From positions 8,551-47,464 of the forward strand of contig NZ_KI421418.1 in the NCBI RefSeq assembly GCF_000472285.1: DNA of 38,914 nt, given 5' to 3'. The notes beneath the pieces are model-generated. The model saw only the letters and a program-made list of their open reading frames with translations, did no database searches and was not told where the DNA came from. The DNA is from Desulfuromonas sp. TF. GTDB lineage: Bacteria > Desulfobacterota > Desulfuromonadia > Desulfuromonadales > ATBO01. Shown here in pieces: positions 36,693 to 38,914 of the stretch. Position numbers and translations under genes: made by a program. How positions within the stretch are numbered: the stretch's first letter is position 1; each line of letters opens with the position of its first letter.

Positions 36693-38004
36693 TCATTTCA
36701 CCTCTCCGGCATACCAGACCCTCCAGGTGTGCCCCTCTTCCGTCTCGCTGATATAGATTGTCCCGTCCGGCCCCTGGGCGAGACCCATGGGCCTGTAGCG
36801 GGCATCGCCCGAACTCTGCACGGGTCTGTCACCGGCAAACCCGGTGGCGAAATCCTCGCCGGCGCCCGAAGGGGCGCCCCCGGAAAAGGGGACGAACACC
36901 ACCTTGTACCCCTGCTGGGGGAGCGGCGCCCGGTTCCAGGAACCGTGAAAGGCGATGAACGCTCCGCCCCGGTAACGCTCCGGGAACTGGTCGGCGGTGT
37001 AGAACAGCAGCCCGTTCGGAGCCCAGTGACCGGGAAAGGCCGCAATCGGTTTTTCGAATTTATCGCACCGCCCCACCTTTTCCCCGTCTCCTCCGTACTC
37101 TGGGGCGAGGACCTTTTTCCCCTTTTTCCGATCGTAGTAGCAGTAGGGCCAGCCGAAATCGTCCCCCTTGTCGACCCGGAACAACTCTTCGGCCGGCAGC
37201 TCCGCGCTCTGTTCTACCGAGAAGAGCTCGGGCCAGAGCTGGTGGAGCTGATCGCGTCCGTGCTGGACCACATAGAGCTGCTCAGGTCCGATCCCAGGCG
37301 ATGGCTACGGCATTACGAATGCCGGTGGCGAAATGGTCGCCGTCCGCCATTTTCTGTCCGGTCGTGCCGGCGCCGAAGCGCCAGATCCCCGCGTGCTGTT
37401 TGAGCTGTGGGCAGGGATCGATCCCTGGCGATCCCTCGGTCCGGTTCCGCTTCTGGCAGACATTGGAAGGGGCGCCGATATTGACGAAAAGATCCCCTTT
37501 GCCGCTGAGGGCGAACGATTTGGCGGCATGCTGCTCCTGCGGAGGAAAGTCCGAGACGACCATCTCGATCTTGCCGGCAGGAAGCAACTTCCCTGCGATC
37601 AGCTTGCTTCGGTAAATAGTCCCGGGGGTGGCGAAGTAGAGGTAGTCCTGCCAGATGCCGATCCCGGTCCCGCCGTCATCGAAGAAGCGTTCTTCCTGCT
37701 CCAGACTCCCGTCGCCATCGTTATCCCGGAGCGCAACGATTCCTCCACCTTTTCTCGGGGTTCGCAGGCGGGCATAGAGGTCTCCGTTCTCGCGGATCAC
37801 GATATGCCGCACCGGCCCCAGATTGTCGGCCGCCACCTGGGCGCAGAACCCCTCGGGCAGGGATATTCCGCCGTTGTCGGGAGCGCAGCGTCCCCGGACC
37901 ACGGAAGCACCTTCAGCGGACTGCTCCGAATTCCCGGCCCCGGCAGGAGCCGACAGTCCAATAATGCAGAGGACCGGCAGCAGAAGGGAAATCGGCGCTT
38001 TCAT
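36693..38004 (-). pseudogene. PQQ-type sugar/sorbosone dehydrogenase, frameshifted
   Basis: Two consecutive minus-strand frames make up one glucose/sorbosone-dehydrogenase-like beta-propeller protein. The first (38004 to 37282) has a signal peptide (MKAPISLLLPVLCIIGLSAPAG), LPEGFCAQVAADNLGPVRHI and GIRNAVAIAW, then stops. The second (36693 to 37271) begins within QLYVVQHGRDQLHQLWP and continues with FGWPYCYYDRKKG, APNGLLFYTADQFP, FIAFHGSWNR and YRPMGLAQGPDGTIYISE. The join needs a one-base shift between about 37271 and 37290. Both halves are well conserved and ATG 38004 has AAGGAG, so the lesion is recent or a sequencing error. No homopolymer is present at the break. If repaired, the protein would be about 435 residues and periplasmic. 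Confidence 0.8.
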
Positions 38005-38145
38005 GACGTCTCCTTGGTCAGGAAGAATGAAGGTTTTAAAACACTACTAAGTGAAAAATACGATTTTGCAAACTGATTTTCTGATGGGATGGAAGCAGCA
38101 ACAAAGGTGGGAAAACCGGACGGTGCCGAGGGGCCTTATGACATG

Positions 38146-38180
38146 AAAAACGCCCCCGCCGGATTTTCCCGGTAGAGGCG
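38146..38180 (-). terminator. Intrinsic terminator after the cytochrome-b5-like gene
   Basis: On the minus strand a 12-position stem (38169-38180 with 38151-38162, with G-T pairs and one mismatch) is followed by TTTTTC. A second pairing of AAAAACGCC (38146-38154) with GGCGTTTTT (38194-38202) could also act on the plus strand. Confidence 0.7.
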
Positions 38181-38237
38181 CTTCTTCTTCCCTGGCGTTT
38201 TTCCAAGGAGGAGTATAGGTCCCCCGGAGGCGACGGT

Positions 38238-38555
38238 CTATCGCATAATGAGGAACAGAATCACAATCAGGATCAGAACGATTACTCCGACGGCCAGGGC
38301 CTTCATCCCTTTTCCCGCAGGGGAGGCGGTTTCCTCTTCCAGGGCGCCGACCACGGGGAATCGTTCTATTACCACCCTGATATGGGGAGCGCTCTCGAGA
38401 TCCCTACTCAGGTCGCATCCGGCCCGGTGCTGCTTCTCGTGGTCGCCGTCCTTCCACCGCGGGCTGTCGGTGAAATCATAGACCTTACCGTTGACGGCCG
38501 CATAGGCGCGGCGGCCCTCCCTGCCGTCAAACCGGGCGAGTTCGCTTCTGGTCAT
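38238..38555 (-). CDS. Cytochrome b5-like heme-binding-domain protein with C-terminal membrane anchor
   Basis: A 105-residue protein. Residues about 1-73 follow the small bacterial cytochrome b5-like pattern: LARFDGREGRRAYAAVNGKVYDFTDSPRW, DGDHEKQHRAGCDLSRDLESAPH, and FPVVGAL. His39 and His43 (HEKQH) and His58 are candidate ligands, because the usual HPGG motif is absent. A hydrophobic helix (about 84-103, ALAVGVIVLILIVILFLIM) ends the chain, so it is tail-anchored with the domain probably cytoplasmic. AGGAG precedes ATG 38555. Heme binding is inferred from the family. Confidence 0.8.
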   Translation of the reverse strand: MTRSELARFDGREGRRAYAAVNGKVYDFTDSPRWKDGDHEKQHRAGCDLSRDLESAPHIRVVIERFPVVGALEEETASPAGKGMKALAVGVIVLILIVILFLIMR

Positions 38556-38606
38556 CGAAGGCTCCTGAAGGATGATGTGGGCTTGACTGCGTCGGAGGGC
38601 TGCTCC

Positions 38607-38837
38607 TTAATCGGAAGAATCCGGAGCGCCGCCGAACATCGAAGCGAACTGGATCACCTGCTGAAGGTCGAGACCGCTCTCCCTGACGATGCCGAGGAAA
38701 ACGGGCAAAAGCTGCATCAGAAAGGCGGGATCCTGCATGGCGTCCCGGGAAAGCCCGGGAAGGGTTTCGATGATGAAGGCTTTCTTCTCTTCAATGGAAA
38801 GGGCCATGACGGCTTGTTTCAACTCTTCAAAGGTCAT
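38607..38837 (-). CDS. Small hypothetical protein (76 residues)
   Basis: A 76-residue protein starting MTFEELKQAVMALSIEEKKAF, predicted helical, with no cysteines, signal peptide or membrane segment. ATG 38837 is used, with AAGGAG nine bases upstream; an in-frame TTG at 38846 is too close to that site. It lies 51 bases upstream of the cytochrome-b5-like gene on the same strand and may be cotranscribed. I do not recognise the family. Confidence 0.65.
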   Translation of the reverse strand: MTFEELKQAVMALSIEEKKAFIIETLPGLSRDAMQDPAFLMQLLPVFLGIVRESGLDLQQVIQFASMFGGAPDSSD

Positions 38838-38914
38838 GTAAAACAACTCCTTGTTGTGATGAAGATGTGCGGGCGCAACCTATGCGCTGCTCTGAATCAA
38901 AACGATAAACCGGG

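Noticed and set aside
36693-37271. Second half of the sugar dehydrogenase as an independent gene
   Set aside because: It starts inside a conserved propeller strand, has no signal peptide, and completes the truncated upstream frame.

Overview
The window reads as chromosomal DNA of a Desulfuromonadales-type bacterium (Geobacter/Desulfuromonas relatives). The grounds are the TCA-cycle set (2-oxoglutarate:ferredoxin oxidoreductase delta subunit, malate dehydrogenase, monomeric NADP isocitrate dehydrogenase, aconitase B), the hisS neighbourhood with a receiver-GAF-GGDEF protein, and a GEMM-type riboswitch. This is inference from gene content; no database was searched. I see no insertion sequence, prophage, CRISPR array, tRNA or rRNA.

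Layout. (1) Positions 1-14180, all minus strand. Read 5'->3' on that strand the order is comEC, a receiver-GAF-GGDEF cyclase, a TPR-repeat exported protein, hisS, aspS, a LysM lipoprotein, icd, mdh and korD. icd, mdh and korD are separated by clear terminators, and icd and korD carry GTATAC-type palindromes upstream. (2) Positions 14516-17560, plus strand: a receiver-PAS histidine kinase and a sigma-54-dependent response regulator. (3) Positions 17859-28306: a near-consensus -24/-12 sigma-54 promoter followed by a chemotaxis operon. Its order is pseudo-receiver, STAS, cheY, cheA, mcp, cheW, PhnD-like binding protein, cheR, cheB, a kinase-like protein lacking its phospho-histidine, and cheD. 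(4) Positions 28626-33361: an ABC-F protein and acnB, whose promoter overlaps the same GTATAC palindrome seen at icd. (5) Positions 33426-35064: small DUF4019, hypothetical and SYLF-domain genes. (6) Positions 35131-36667: a promoter, a GEMM-I riboswitch and the PAS histidine kinase it should control. (7) Positions 36693-38837, minus strand: a frameshifted PQQ-type sugar/sorbosone dehydrogenase, a cytochrome-b5-like membrane protein and a small hypothetical gene.

Two systems stand out. First, the GGDEF protein at 10212-11585 has Ser where diguanylate cyclases have the base-selecting Asp. This is the signature of Hypr cyclases that make 3',3'-cGAMP, as in Geobacter GacA. The riboswitch at 35175-35266 has A at the position (20 in Vc2 numbering) that marks the cGAMP-sensing GEMM-Ib class. 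Predicted synthase and predicted sensor therefore lie about 24 kb apart, and the sensor's output gene is a histidine kinase. Second, the chemotaxis operon appears to be driven by sigma-54 and probably by the kinase/regulator pair beside it. It also encodes three unusual parts: a receiver without its phosphorylation residues, a histidine kinase without its histidine, and a periplasmic binding protein with no transporter. Its receptor has a zinc-binding CZB signature in the predicted periplasmic part and a C-terminal CheR/CheB tether.
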